A DNA stretch of 64,000 bases from CBDHHC01 sp965263345 (GTDB lineage Bacteria; Pseudomonadota; Alphaproteobacteria; Rhizobiales; CBDHHC01): NCBI GenBank assembly GCA_965263345.1, contig CBDHHC010000004.1, positions 1 to 64,000 on the forward strand. The letters run 5' to 3'. Positions 1 to 9,648 of the stretch are shown one piece after another (position 1 is the stretch's first letter; each line of letters starts with the position of its first letter). The translations under genes were made by a program, and so were the position numbers. The notes under the pieces were generated by a model. It saw nothing but the letters and a program-made list of their open reading frames with translations, made no database searches and was not told the origin of the DNA.

Positions 1-379
1 GGTCTGTCCTCTAATTGTCGCCTGATACGCTTCTGGGGTTATATCTACTCCTATAAGACGCGAAATACCACGTCTTTTGAGTTCTTCTCCCATCATTCCG
101 TTTCCAGCACCTAGGTCGAGAACACGCAACTCGGTAAAATTATCCGTTGATTGTTTTACAGCAGTTTCAAGTATCTCTGTAACTTTAACTGGAGACGTGC
201 ATTTCAATCGATCATAAAAAACTTGTTCGTAGAGACCAGGAACTTGATAGATTTCATCATAATCATGAAATCTAATTTTTCTCATGCCTTCATCATCTTG
301 TAAGAAAAAATAAGCTTCATCCTGGTCAAGGTTAGTTGCGCCAGAACGGGGAAAATTGTATTCTATGTCTTTTTTGCAT
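1..379 (-). CDS. Class I SAM-dependent methyltransferase, N-terminal part, apparently frameshifted
   Basis: Only the N-terminal part is in the window; the gene runs off the left edge. The visible protein contains RIRFHDYDEIYQVPGLYE followed by the SAM-binding motif I, VLDLGAGNGMMGEELKKRG, and an acidic VDI strand end, so this is a Rossmann-type methyltransferase of unknown substrate. The first in-frame ATG is at 285, but the same frame continues upstream to about 396 with family-like sequence (DIEYNFPRSGATNLDQDEAY) and no standard start codon. An ATG at 379 preceded by GGAG at 387-384 would join this frame if the A6 run (T6 at 370-375 on the plus strand) were A5. I therefore infer a one-base frameshift or sequence error. 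The start at 285 is the conservative alternative. Confidence 0.7.
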
Positions 380-465
380 AGTACTCCAATGGTTGGTTAC
401 TTTTTATGGAAGTCGCTTAAATGGTACAGGTTGTTTATGTTAAACAAAAGACTGTCAATAGTATA

Positions 466-786
466 TCAGTTCTTACTATTTGTCACATGCGCCCTGCTCT
501 TTGATAAAAAACGTAAAACGAGATTATTCTGAAATAGACTTATTCTGGCGGTAAGATTTTCTTGAATACAAACCTGATCAATAAGGTATTCACGTTTGAG
601 ATCTTTTAAATGAAGTCTTTTTTGTTCGTTGGTGAGGTGTGCTCCGATGCCTTGCGTCATCAGGAGCACTAGAGATTGGTCAGTGAGGTCCAACCAATAG
701 GAACGTCGAATTAATTTGTTGTCCTGATCCCTCATGAAGGGATCATCAAAATTAGCGTTTGGGTCTGGTTGATAAAATGAACTCAT
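466..786 (-). CDS. Conserved small hypothetical protein (106 aa)
   Basis: I do not recognise this family. It is a soluble, charged protein without signal peptide or membrane segment; the N-terminus is rich in Asp/Asn and Pro and the middle has several helical heptad-like stretches. The start is well supported: AAGGA lies about 5 nt before the ATG at 786. It sits directly downstream of the SleB-type hydrolase, 33 nt from that gene's frame-corrected stop at 820, so it may be cotranscribed with it. Confidence 0.6.
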   Translation of the reverse strand: MSSFYQPDPNANFDDPFMRDQDNKLIRRSYWLDLTDQSLVLLMTQGIGAHLTNEQKRLHLKDLKREYLIDQVCIQENLTARISLFQNNLVLRFLSKSRAHVTNSKN

Positions 787-904
787 TTCATATCCTTAAA
801 TTAAGAATGCGTTCATTTTTTATAGCACACCTTTCTTGCGACGGCGATAGGCCACTCTTTTTCTCAAGAATTTCCCACGGTAGAATATATGGACGCCAAT
901 GCGT

Positions 905-1870
905 TTACGACGGTACATATATTTTTTTCCAGATTGGATTTACATAAGTCGCATGATAATGGCTTGCATTACCAATATCTTTCAACCAAACTTTTCCATT
1001 AATCACCTTTTTTGCGACACGCATTGATTTACGCCATGACCATTTGTTTCTTGGGCGATCCGATAAACCATCACATGTGAAGGAGAATTGGCAGCCTGTT
1101 TTTCTATGCGAGCCCTGGAATACTACTTTACAAATCGTGTTTGGATAAAATCCTTCTCGAACTCTGTTCATGATCACTTGCGCTACTGCGATTTGTCCCC
1201 GAGTTGGTTCCCCTCTTGCTTCAAAGTATACACCAACTGCAAGACACCTTAATTCTTTGCGTCGTTGTTTCAGGCTTAATTTCGCGCCATAATAACGTTT
1301 GCTTCGTGCCAGAAAGATTTTTTTACGTATTGGAACAGGCACATTAGATTTTACAGGCTTCTTGGGTTTAAATGTTAAAGAATTTTTACCAAACTGGTCT
1401 TCTGACAAAGACTGGCCAGGAACCGAATATAAAAGGTAATCTAACTTATTGTAGATTTTAGTTTTATTAATCCTTGGTGACTGAGAAAACAGCATGTCTT
1501 TTGGAATGTTAATTCTGCCGTTATGGTTCAATAAACTTACTTTTTTCAGTCTATTAATTTCAGGTCTCAGTGATTGATTCTCGTTCCGGGAATAGTTTGC
1601 ATTTAATAAAAGACTTTGAGGAGCCTCATTCCCTTTGTATTTTAGAGATAGTAGACTCTGCCTTATATTTGATTTCTGTCCTGCTTTCAGGATTGTGTCG
1701 GCATAGTCTTGTGAAATTGTTTTGTCTTCACCACCCAAATTTACTAAGAATGTCTGAACAGTATTACTGTTTCCAATAAAACATCCAAACATAAAAAGAG
1801 GTGTAATTATGAAGCCAACAATAAACCATTTGTAGTGGTCTTGTAATAATATTTTCATACTCAACATCAC
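905..1870 (-). CDS. Cell wall hydrolase, SleB/Hydrolase_2 family (frameshifted C-terminus)
   Basis: Predicted peptidoglycan amidase or lytic enzyme acting in the periplasm. Residues 13-35 form an N-terminal membrane anchor; about 170 polar residues follow, then the SleB-type domain from about residue 205, with the conserved Glu in VYFEARGE and the motifs AVAQVIMNRV, GCQFSFTCDG and ASHYHATYV. The frame stops at 905 just after NPIWKK. In another frame the DNA continues as MYRRKRIGVHIFYRGKF, which matches the usual RIGxHIFYR ending of this family, and runs to a stop at 820. Removing one base from the A7 run (T7 at 922-928 on the plus strand) restores that ending. The start codon at 1870 is GTG; ATGs at 1867 and 1858 are equally possible. 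Confidence 0.8.
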   Translation of the reverse strand: MMLSMKILLQDHYKWFIVGFIITPLFMFGCFIGNSNTVQTFLVNLGGEDKTISQDYADTILKAGQKSNIRQSLLSLKYKGNEAPQSLLLNANYSRNENQSLRPEINRLKKVSLLNHNGRINIPKDMLFSQSPRINKTKIYNKLDYLLYSVPGQSLSEDQFGKNSLTFKPKKPVKSNVPVPIRKKIFLARSKRYYGAKLSLKQRRKELRCLAVGVYFEARGEPTRGQIAVAQVIMNRVREGFYPNTICKVVFQGSHRKTGCQFSFTCDGLSDRPRNKWSWRKSMRVAKKVINGKVWLKDIGNASHYHATYVNPIWKKIYVPS

Positions 1871-2002
1871 TCTAACTTTTTGTACTTTACTGACTTACAG
1901 TTTCAGCTTTTTCAAAACTGATTATTTGAGTATTGAGTATGAAAAACCTTTATGCAGAGTTAACGTAAACTTGCTATATGATTGATTTTTAATGATTATG
2001 AC

Positions 2003-2038
2003 AAAAAACAAAGTAAAAATGCTTTCATTTTCACTTTG
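2003..2038 (-). terminator. Intrinsic terminator of ppdK
   Basis: On the minus strand an inverted repeat (2009-2038, arms CAAAGT.AAAATG with one mismatch and a short loop) is followed by six U residues (plus-strand A-run at 2003-2008). It lies about 30 nt past the ppdK stop, the expected place for Rho-independent termination. Confidence 0.75.
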
Positions 2039-2067
2039 CTGTTTGATTTTAGTTGCAAGAATACAAC

Positions 2068-4770
2068 TTATTGTATCGTTTTGAGAGCCACCTGTGCAGC
2101 TGCTAGTCTCGCAATTGGTACTCTATATGGTGAACATGATATATAATCTAGCCCTGCAGAATGGAAAAATTTAATCGATTCTGGGTCTCCTCCGTGCTCA
2201 CCACATATTCCTGTTTTTATGTCAGGACGAGATTTTTTTCCATTTTCTAAAGCCTGTTTTACTAACGCCCCAACGCCCTCTTGATCAATTGATACGAATG
2301 GGTCTGCCGGTAGGAATTCATGTTTTACATATTCTGTTAAGAATTTGTCCGCATCATCCCTGCTTATGCCTAAACATGTTTGTGTGAGGTCATTTGTTCC
2401 AAATGAGAAAAATTCTGCAGATTTTGCAATTTCATCTGCGCATAAACAAGCTCTTGGAAGCTCAATCATTGTTCCAACAGAATATTTAATGTCGCTTCCT
2501 ATTTCCTGTTTTACCTGGTCAGCAACTTTATGAATTCTCTCAGCAAGAAAATCGAACTCTCCTTTTGTTGCAACAAGAGGAATCATAATTTCAGGTTCTA
2601 TATTTTCAGAACTGTCTTTCATAACTGAGATTGCCGCTTCTAAGATAGCTCTTGTTTGCATCTCTGTGATCTCAGGATATGTTATTGCTAAGCGGCACCC
2701 TCTGTGTCCTAACATTGGATTAAATTCATTTAATTCATTTACACGCCTTTGAAGTTCGCTTTCATTCGTATTTAGAGACTGAGCGACTAAAGCCACTTCT
2801 TTAGGTGTATGGGGCAAGAACTCATGTAGAGGTGGATCTAGTAAGCGAATCGTGACTGGCAAGCCAGACATTATTTTAAACAGATCGATAAAATCTGCTC
2901 GTTGCATTGGCAATAGTTTATCCAATGCTGTACGTCTTCCTTCTTCATCCTTAGAGAGGATCATTTCACGAACTGCTAGGATACGTTCTTCCTCAAAAAA
3001 CATATGTTCCGTACGACATAATCCTATTCCTTCTGCCCCAAAGTCTCTTGCAACCTTAGCATCTTTTGGTGTGTCAGCATTTGTGCGTACACCCAGCGCT
3101 CTGATTGTATCAGCCCAAGAAATTAATTTTGCAAAATCTCCTGATAATTTGGGCTGTTTCATGGGAATAGCCCCCCTCATAACTTCACCTGTAGACCCAT
3201 CAATAGTGATAATATCACCCTTTGAGTATGTTACGTTGTCTACAGTCATACTTTGTGCATTGTAATCTATACGGATACGACCAGCTCCTGAGACGCATGG
3301 ACGTCCCATACCACGAGCAACAACTGCGGCATGACTTGTCATGCCTCCTCTTGCTGTCAATATCCCTGAAGCTGCATGCATACCATGTATATCTTCGGGG
3401 CTAGTTTCTACACGTACAAGGATTACTTGCTTACCAGCATTTTTTAATTTTTCAGCTTCATCAGAAGTGAATACTATTTCTCCACTCGCTGCTCCTGGAG
3501 ATGCGGGTAATCCTTTTGTTATGACTTCTTTAATTGCATCTGTGTCTAATGTTGGGTGTAAGAGTTGATCTAATGCTTCCGGGTTTATTCTTAAGACAGC
3601 TTCTTCTTTGGTAATCACACCTTCATCAGTCATGTCGGTTGCAATTTTTAATGCAGCTTCTGTCGTTCGTTTTCCAGATCGTGTTTGCAGCATCCATAGT
3701 TTTCCATCCTGAATGGTAAATTCTATATCCTGCATATCTCTATAATGCTTTTCTAGTTTCTCACAGGTGCTCAGAAACTGTTTATACAGACTAGGCATTA
3801 AAGTTTCGAGTGACGGCTTATCAGTGCCCGCTGCCTGTTTCGCTTCTTCGGTTATATTTTGAGGTGTACGAATCCCTGCGACTACATCTTCTCCCTGAGC
3901 ATTGACAAGGAATTCACCGTAGAGTTTTTTCTCGCCTGTTGATGGGTTCCGGGTGAAAGCAACCCCTGTTGCACTCTCATTTCCCATATTTCCAAAAACC
4001 ATTGCTTGAACATTTACGGCAGTTCCCCAGTGTGAAGGGATATTATTCAAACGACGATAAGTGATTGCTCTTGCATTCTGCCATGAACCAAAAACAGCTT
4101 TAATAGCTCCCCATAGTTGTTCATTGGTATCTTGTGGAAAGGCTTTATCCGTCTCTGTTTCAACACTCTCCTTATATTGCTGGATTATTTCCAGCCATTC
4201 TTCCGCAGAGAGAGCTGTATCACTCTCTATGTCATTTGAATTTTTATATGTGTCAAGGATATCTTCAAAGATGTGGTGATCTACACCTAATACAACATTT
4301 GAATACATTTGAATAAAACGTCTGTAGGAATCGTAAGCGAAACGTTTATCATCCGCTTTTTTTGCTAGTCCTTCTACTGTCTCATCATTTAGTCCTAGAT
4401 TTAAAACGGTGTCCATCATACCTGGCATAGATACAGGTGCACCAGAACGCACTGATACAAGTAAGGGATGTTTATGATCCCCAAACTTTGCCCCTACATC
4501 TTTACCTATTTGCTCTATAGCTTTATCAACTTGCTTTATAACTTCTTCGGGTATTTCTCTTTTGTTATCATAATAAGCATGACAAACTTCTGTGGTAATT
4601 GTCAGACCTGGAGGAACTGGCAAGCCTAAATTTGCCATTTCAGCTAAATTTGCACCTTTACCGCCTAACAATTCTTTCATCTCTGCGGTACCGTCAGCAC
4701 TGTTATTTCCAAATGTATAAACAAACTTATTCGTTTGTTTTTTATTATTACCCAAGAAATTGATTTTCAT
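2068..4770 (-). CDS. ppdK: Pyruvate, phosphate dikinase
   Basis: Reversibly converts pyruvate, ATP and Pi to PEP, AMP and PPi in the cytoplasm. At 900 residues it is the full family length. The N-terminal ATP-grasp domain shows GGKGANLAEM and SVRSGAPVSMPGMMDT, the central swivelling domain carries the phosphorylated His in GGMTSHAAVVARG, and the C-terminal TIM barrel has GIGLCRTEHMF and the catalytic Cys in GICGEHGGDP. The ATG at 4770 is used; a short Lys/Asn-rich extension precedes the usual VYTFG start. The gene is monocistronic, with its own terminator at 2003-2038 and a 112-nt gap to the upstream gene. Confidence 0.97.
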   Translation of the reverse strand: MKINFLGNNKKQTNKFVYTFGNNSADGTAEMKELLGGKGANLAEMANLGLPVPPGLTITTEVCHAYYDNKREIPEEVIKQVDKAIEQIGKDVGAKFGDHKHPLLVSVRSGAPVSMPGMMDTVLNLGLNDETVEGLAKKADDKRFAYDSYRRFIQMYSNVVLGVDHHIFEDILDTYKNSNDIESDTALSAEEWLEIIQQYKESVETETDKAFPQDTNEQLWGAIKAVFGSWQNARAITYRRLNNIPSHWGTAVNVQAMVFGNMGNESATGVAFTRNPSTGEKKLYGEFLVNAQGEDVVAGIRTPQNITEEAKQAAGTDKPSLETLMPSLYKQFLSTCEKLEKHYRDMQDIEFTIQDGKLWMLQTRSGKRTTEAALKIATDMTDEGVITKEEAVLRINPEALDQLLHPTLDTDAIKEVITKGLPASPGAASGEIVFTSDEAEKLKNAGKQVILVRVETSPEDIHGMHAASGILTARGGMTSHAAVVARGMGRPCVSGAGRIRIDYNAQSMTVDNVTYSKGDIITIDGSTGEVMRGAIPMKQPKLSGDFAKLISWADTIRALGVRTNADTPKDAKVARDFGAEGIGLCRTEHMFFEEERILAVREMILSKDEEGRRTALDKLLPMQRADFIDLFKIMSGLPVTIRLLDPPLHEFLPHTPKEVALVAQSLNTNESELQRRVNELNEFNPMLGHRGCRLAITYPEITEMQTRAILEAAISVMKDSSENIEPEIMIPLVATKGEFDFLAERIHKVADQVKQEIGSDIKYSVGTMIELPRACLCADEIAKSAEFFSFGTNDLTQTCLGISRDDADKFLTEYVKHEFLPADPFVSIDQEGVGALVKQALENGKKSRPDIKTGICGEHGGDPESIKFFHSAGLDYISCSPYRVPIARLAAAQVALKTIQ

Positions 4771-4882
4771 GATTAAGTCTACTTTGCTTCAGGTTCGGCT
4801 ATTTATAAATTTTACTATCTCTTATACCCGAAGGCCAAAAGATACAAGTGGACCTATTAGCACTATGTATATAGGAATAGTA

Positions 4883-5314
4883 TTATTTTAGTCTTAGATA
4901 GGATAGATAATCACCTGAAATAATTTTTGCTTTATCAGTTAAACTACGTACGTAGATATACGTCCAGGCCATGATATCTGTTTGCTTTTCCATTTTAACC
5001 AAAACCTTTTGTCTTGAGTATTCGTCATTACTGTTTGTATATTGCGAGATGCCCTCATATTGATCGATCTGACTCAACACAGTGTGATTTTCTAATTGGT
5101 AAATCTCACCAGACACTTGGTTTTTTATATTAATATTAACAATTAACCCTGGATATTCACCGAGATCATATAGTTGTCCTTGGGTGACTCCAATTCCTAC
5201 AAAAGTTGTATTGGACCTCAAAAAATTTCCTACAGGATGACCTATCGCACTCAACAATGTTCCATAAACAAAAAGATAATCCTGTGTTGGGTCTATTTTC
5301 GTATTCTTCTCCAT
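4883..5314 (-). CDS. Gamma-glutamylcyclotransferase family protein (AIG2/GGCT-like)
   Basis: Small cytosolic enzyme family that cleaves gamma-glutamyl peptides to 5-oxoproline. The signature YLFVYGTLLS is close to the N-terminus, followed by GQLYDLGEYPGL and the pocket segment GEIYQLEN with the family's usual acidic residue (QIDQYEG). I chose the ATG at 5314, just ahead of the core, because the ATG at 5365 would overlap glyS by 29 nt and add a non-conserved extension. It probably lies in the glyQ-glyS transcript. The exact substrate cannot be deduced. Confidence 0.8.
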   Translation of the reverse strand: MEKNTKIDPTQDYLFVYGTLLSAIGHPVGNFLRSNTTFVGIGVTQGQLYDLGEYPGLIVNINIKNQVSGEIYQLENHTVLSQIDQYEGISQYTNSNDEYSRQKVLVKMEKQTDIMAWTYIYVRSLTDKAKIISGDYLSYLRLK

Positions 5315-5336
5315 GACAGAAATGCAGTAACTATAT

Positions 5337-7409
5337 TTATCCTTCAATTTTTGAGAAATCTGCAACTTCTCTCGTTGTTTCTCTAATTTGGGATAAAAGA
5401 TTTAAGCGGTTTTCTCTAATAGACTTGTTTTCATCATTCACGATGACATCATCAAAGAAGGTATCTACAGGCGTTCGCAATTTTGCGATAGCCGTCATAG
5501 CTTCTTGGAACTTTTCCTTCTTAATAAATTGTTCAGCTTCTTTTTTTGCTTGTACAATTGACTTGAAGAGTAATTTTTCGTTTTTATCTGACAATAGTTT
5601 TTCATCAACTGTTTGTTGATATGATTTTTTATCTTTCTTCTCTTCTATTCTCAATATATTTGATGCTCGCTTTACACCAGCTAACAAGTTCACTCCATCA
5701 TCTGTTTGTAGTAGCGCTGTTAATGCCTCTACACGTTTTACAATCATCAACAAATCATCTTGTCCTCCTAGTGAGAAGACAGAATCTATTAGATCATGAC
5801 GTATTCCCTTATCTCGCAAATATACTTTCAGGCGATCTGCAAAGAATGACAAAAATTCATCAGCTTGGTCGATACCAAAATCATCTCCTCTTTGCTTCTT
5901 ATAAATCTCTAACCCTTTTGAGAAATATGTTTTTAAGGGGAGTTTCAAATCATGCTCAAGAACAATTCTAATTATTCCTAATGCTGCACGGCGAAGTGCA
6001 AATGGGTCTTTAGATCCTGTTGGTTTTTCATCAATCGCCCAAAAGCCGATCAATGTATCAAGCTTATCTGCCAATGAGACTGTGATTGATACAGGATCAT
6101 TTGGAAGGTCATCACTTTGCCCTTGCGGTTTGTAATGATCCACGAGCGCCAAAGACACGACCTCTTCCTTGCCTTGTTTCGTCGCAATATATTGTCCGGC
6201 TAGACCTTGCAATTCAGGAAATTCATAAACGATTTCTGACATAAGATCTGCTTTACATAAATTAGCAGCCTCTTGCGTGAGCGCTTTGTCAGCTTTTGTG
6301 ACTTTTACCAATTCTTTGGACAACATTTTTAAGCGTTCAACGCGCTGAGCCTGTGTGCCAAGTTTCTCATGGAATGTCACAAGTTCTAATTTTGGTAAAA
6401 GATCTTCTAATGCGCGATTTTTATCATTATCCCAAAAGAATTTTGCATCTGATAAGCGCGCACGAATAACTCGTTCATTTCCATTAATAATTTTGACACC
6501 TTCATCCGATGCAATCAAATTTGAAACAAGAAGGAATTTATTTGCAAGTTTTTTTCCTTTTTTTAATGAGAAGCACTTTTGGTGTTCTTTCATTGAAGTT
6601 GAAAGAACTTCTGGAGGGACATCTAAGAAATCTTTGTCAAACTCTCCAATTAATACGGTTGGCCATTCCACAAGGTTTGCTGTTTCGGACAGCAATCCCA
6701 CATCTTCAATCAATTTTAATTTTTGCGCTTTGGTAATTTCTTTAGCTTGTTGAAGAATTATTTCTTTTCTTTTTTCATGATCCAGGATGACTTTTGCCTC
6801 AAGCAATTTTTCCTGATAATCAGAAAAGTTTTTTACCTTGATTGATTTTGGCGCCATGAAACGATGACCATAAGTGATATTATCACTTTTGATACCTTCA
6901 ATTTCAAAGTTTATTGTTTTGCCATTGAGAACGCAAAGAATTGAATGTAATGGGCGGACCCAACGAAGTTTTCTTGTTCCCCAACGCATGGACTTTTGCC
7001 ATGGAAATTTACGAACTGTTTCTGGAACTATGGCGGCAATAATTTCACTTGTTGGTTGTCCTGGTTTTTCTAATTTTACAACATAGAAGTCTCCCTTTTT
7101 AGGATCAGATACAATTTCAGCTTCTTCTATGCTTGATATGCCAGCACCACGCATAAAACCTTGTAACGCTTTTTCTGGTGCTCCAACTCTGGGGCCTTTT
7201 CTTTCTTCACTAATGTCTGGAGACTTATTAGGTAATCCATTGATGACAAGAGTTAACCTGCGTGGCGTAAAATAATATGAAGACGTTTCATACTCAAGCC
7301 CAGCCTCTTTGAGTGCATTGGTCATCAGTGTTTGCAAATCCTGGGCTGCTTTCGCTTGCATGCGAGCAGGAATTTCTTCAGAGAAAATTTCTAGTAAAAA
7401 TTCAGACAT
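5337..7409 (-). CDS. glyS: Glycyl-tRNA synthetase beta subunit
   Basis: Beta subunit of the alpha2beta2 glycyl-tRNA synthetase, which recognises tRNA-Gly. The protein starts with the family hallmark SEFLLEIFSEEIPARMQ, contains FPWQKSMRWG and VEWPTVLIGEFD, then an HD-like region (AANLCKADLMSEIVYEFPELQG) and a C-terminal DALR-type anticodon-binding domain ending in DFSKIEG. About 690 residues, normal length. The upstream ORF allows an earlier start, but the ATG at 7409 gives the conserved N-terminus and lies one base after the glyQ stop. Confidence 0.97.
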   Translation of the reverse strand: MSEFLLEIFSEEIPARMQAKAAQDLQTLMTNALKEAGLEYETSSYYFTPRRLTLVINGLPNKSPDISEERKGPRVGAPEKALQGFMRGAGISSIEEAEIVSDPKKGDFYVVKLEKPGQPTSEIIAAIVPETVRKFPWQKSMRWGTRKLRWVRPLHSILCVLNGKTINFEIEGIKSDNITYGHRFMAPKSIKVKNFSDYQEKLLEAKVILDHEKRKEIILQQAKEITKAQKLKLIEDVGLLSETANLVEWPTVLIGEFDKDFLDVPPEVLSTSMKEHQKCFSLKKGKKLANKFLLVSNLIASDEGVKIINGNERVIRARLSDAKFFWDNDKNRALEDLLPKLELVTFHEKLGTQAQRVERLKMLSKELVKVTKADKALTQEAANLCKADLMSEIVYEFPELQGLAGQYIATKQGKEEVVSLALVDHYKPQGQSDDLPNDPVSITVSLADKLDTLIGFWAIDEKPTGSKDPFALRRAALGIIRIVLEHDLKLPLKTYFSKGLEIYKKQRGDDFGIDQADEFLSFFADRLKVYLRDKGIRHDLIDSVFSLGGQDDLLMIVKRVEALTALLQTDDGVNLLAGVKRASNILRIEEKKDKKSYQQTVDEKLLSDKNEKLLFKSIVQAKKEAEQFIKKEKFQEAMTAIAKLRTPVDTFFDDVIVNDENKSIRENRLNLLSQIRETTREVADFSKIEG

Positions 7410-7410
7410 C

Positions 7411-8343
7411 TTATGCTCCACCTGCCTCAGTTTGTAACCATGCAGCACAACATGCTTTTGCAAGATCACGTACTCTTAAAATATAGGATTGACGCTCTGT
7501 TACAGAAATCACTCCGCGTGCATCAAGAAGGTTAAATATGTGAGATGCCTTGATACATTGATCATATGCAGGCAAGACACACAGATGAATATTATTGCCT
7601 TCTTTCCCACCTAAAGAGAGCAGGCTTTGACATTCTTGCTCAGCATCCTGGAAATGCTGAAATAACTTTTCAGTGTTTGCATATTCAAAATTATGCCTTG
7701 AGTATTCTTGCTCAGCTTGGAGAAAAATATCTCGATAATAAACGGCCTTGTCATCTTCACGACCATTAAAATTCAGATCATAGACATTATCAACACCCTG
7801 ACAGTACATCGCTAATCGTTCAAGGCCATAAGTTAATTCACCTGATATCGGATCACAATCAAAGCCACCAACTTGCTGGAAATATGTAAACTGTGAAACC
7901 TCCATACCATCACACCATACTTCCCAACCTAAGCCCCAAGCTCCTAATGTTGGACTCTCCCAATCATCTTCTACAAAACGTATGTCATGGTTTTCCGGGT
8001 CTATTCCAATCTTATAGAGGCTTTGTAGATAAAGATCCTGTATGTTATCCGGTGATGGTTTTAAAATGACCTGGAATTGATAATAATGTTGTAGACGATT
8101 TGGATTTTCTCCATAACGTCCATCTGTCGGGCGCCTTGATGGTTGAACATAAGCAGCATTCCAATGTTTTTTACCCAGTGATCTTAGTGTTGTTGCTGGG
8201 TGAAATGTGCCAGCACCAACCTCCATATCATAAGGTTGTAAAATCACACATCCATATTCAGCCCAATGATGCTGCAATGTCAGAATTAAATCCTGAAATG
8301 ACTTTTCAGGCCTCAAGCCTTGTGGTGCTTTAAATTTTTTCAT
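7411..8343 (-). CDS. glyQ: Glycyl-tRNA synthetase alpha subunit
   Basis: Catalytic alpha subunit (class II core) of tetrameric glycyl-tRNA synthetase. Highly conserved blocks are visible: SFQDLILTLQHHW, CVILQPYDMEVGAGTFHPAT, AAYVQPSRRPTDGRYGENPN, HDIRFVEDDWESPTLGAWG and TYFQQVGGFDCDP. I use the Met at 8343, about 10 residues before the core; an ATG at 8376 in the same frame would add 11 residues, and neither has a clear Shine-Dalgarno. It forms a tight operon with glyS (1-nt gap), as in most bacteria with the split enzyme. Confidence 0.97.
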   Translation of the reverse strand: MKKFKAPQGLRPEKSFQDLILTLQHHWAEYGCVILQPYDMEVGAGTFHPATTLRSLGKKHWNAAYVQPSRRPTDGRYGENPNRLQHYYQFQVILKPSPDNIQDLYLQSLYKIGIDPENHDIRFVEDDWESPTLGAWGLGWEVWCDGMEVSQFTYFQQVGGFDCDPISGELTYGLERLAMYCQGVDNVYDLNFNGREDDKAVYYRDIFLQAEQEYSRHNFEYANTEKLFQHFQDAEQECQSLLSLGGKEGNNIHLCVLPAYDQCIKASHIFNLLDARGVISVTERQSYILRVRDLAKACCAAWLQTEAGGA

Positions 8344-8470
8344 GGAGCCCGCCCAACTGATGGTTGATATAAACATGCAATAACTGCACTAAAATATCGT
8401 TTGTATGCGTTGTGCAAACTAATCGGGCAAATAGTGATGGTCAAGCATAAGTCTACAGACACACTCAATA

Positions 8471-8674
8471 TTATTCAGGATCTTTTCCATTTTGAGGGCG
8501 ATAGACCCCAGTGTCGGGGTCTTGCTTGAGGTGTTTTCCCTGTTTCACCTCAGATTTACGTAATTTCTCTTCTGCTTTTTCCAGATCTTGCTGTGCTTTT
8601 TTCTGCTGGTTAGAGAGAAATTTATATGCTGCATAAACAGCTAAGCCAGCACAGGCATATATAAGGAATTTCAT
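8471..8674 (-). CDS. Small single-pass membrane protein (67 aa)
   Basis: Residues 2-18 form one membrane segment, followed by a Lys/Glu/Gln-rich helix likely to form a coiled coil and a polar tail containing DPDTGVYRPQNG. The ATG follows the SppA-like stop codon directly (TAA-ATG), so the two are translationally coupled. The tail resembles short alphaproteobacterial proteins encoded after S49 peptidases, but I cannot assign a function. It might be an accessory or localisation factor of the peptidase. Confidence 0.7.
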   Translation of the reverse strand: MKFLIYACAGLAVYAAYKFLSNQQKKAQQDLEKAEEKLRKSEVKQGKHLKQDPDTGVYRPQNGKDPE

Positions 8675-9604
8675 TTAGAAACCATAACGTGACCAGAGTG
8701 CGCGTGCTTCTACCGACGAGATTATTTCATCAACTAACCCAGTTTTTGAAAGCATATCTAAATTTAGTGCTTGTATTTTAGAGTTAGGGCCACCACGCAT
8801 AAAACTGAACAAGCCCTGTTTTTGAGAAATCAACTTTAATTTGACATCTTCACCATAGATTTCGCGCATTTTTGTCCGCAAATCTGAGATTCCGTCAATG
8901 AGGCCTAATTCTAGAGCTTGCCGTCCACTCCAGAACTCTCCCGTAAATAACTGGTCACCAGCCTCAGTAATCTTATCACCGCGATTTTCTTTCACCATAT
9001 CAATGAAGTTCTGATGGATAAACTTTTGGATTTTCAAAATTCTATCAACATCTTCTTGCTTTTCGGGTTGGAAAGAGTCTAAAGACATTTTGTTTTCGCC
9101 AGCTGTATATACTCTTCTTTCGATCCCATAATTTGCTATCAACTTATCAAAGCCAAATCCTGCTGCGATTACACCAATTGAGCCTATTATGGAGCTTTCA
9201 TCAGCATATATCTCATCTCCGGCGAGAGAGAGCATATACCCACCAGATGCAGCTACATCTTCTGCAAATACATAAACGGGCAATTCTTTTTCTTCTGCTA
9301 ATGCGCGAATACGTTTGTATATAAGTGTTGATTGCACTGGTGATCCGCCTGGAGAATTAATCTGAAGAGCCACAGCTTTAGCCCCAGATACGGAAAAGGC
9401 CTTTTCAATCGATGACGCAATCGTTGCCAGGCTTAGGCCTGGCTTGAGTGGGGTGGAAACACCGATGGGTCCAGTTAATCGTATTACAGGCACTACTGGC
9501 GTTTTTTTGCCCCATGTCCATGGTTTAAAAATACTTTTTTTAACCTTTTTTTTTGGCATCTTTTTCATTTCTAAGCTGTTTTCTTTATTAATCATCATTG
9601 ACAT
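8675..9604 (-). CDS. S49 family (SppA/SohB-like) serine peptidase
   Basis: ClpP-fold protease of the signal-peptide peptidase A class, thought to degrade signal peptides or membrane proteins. Visible motifs: VIRLTGPIG opening the fold, LQINSPGGSPVQS forming the oxyanion segment, and AASGGYMLSLAGDEIYAD with the catalytic Ser in ASGGY; the downstream family Lys should lie in the RRVYTAGENKMSLD region. At 309 residues it is the short, single-domain form. The N-terminus is basic and lacks a strong membrane anchor, so it may be cytoplasmic or peripheral. It is coupled to the small membrane protein downstream, which could provide an anchor (inference). Confidence 0.9.
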   Translation of the reverse strand: MSMMINKENSLEMKKMPKKKVKKSIFKPWTWGKKTPVVPVIRLTGPIGVSTPLKPGLSLATIASSIEKAFSVSGAKAVALQINSPGGSPVQSTLIYKRIRALAEEKELPVYVFAEDVAASGGYMLSLAGDEIYADESSIIGSIGVIAAGFGFDKLIANYGIERRVYTAGENKMSLDSFQPEKQEDVDRILKIQKFIHQNFIDMVKENRGDKITEAGDQLFTGEFWSGRQALELGLIDGISDLRTKMREIYGEDVKLKLISQKQGLFSFMRGGPNSKIQALNLDMLSKTGLVDEIISSVEARALWSRYGF

Positions 9605-9648
9605 ATAATTTTTTGTTTGATCAGAACAAGGGCCTCATTGCATTGATA

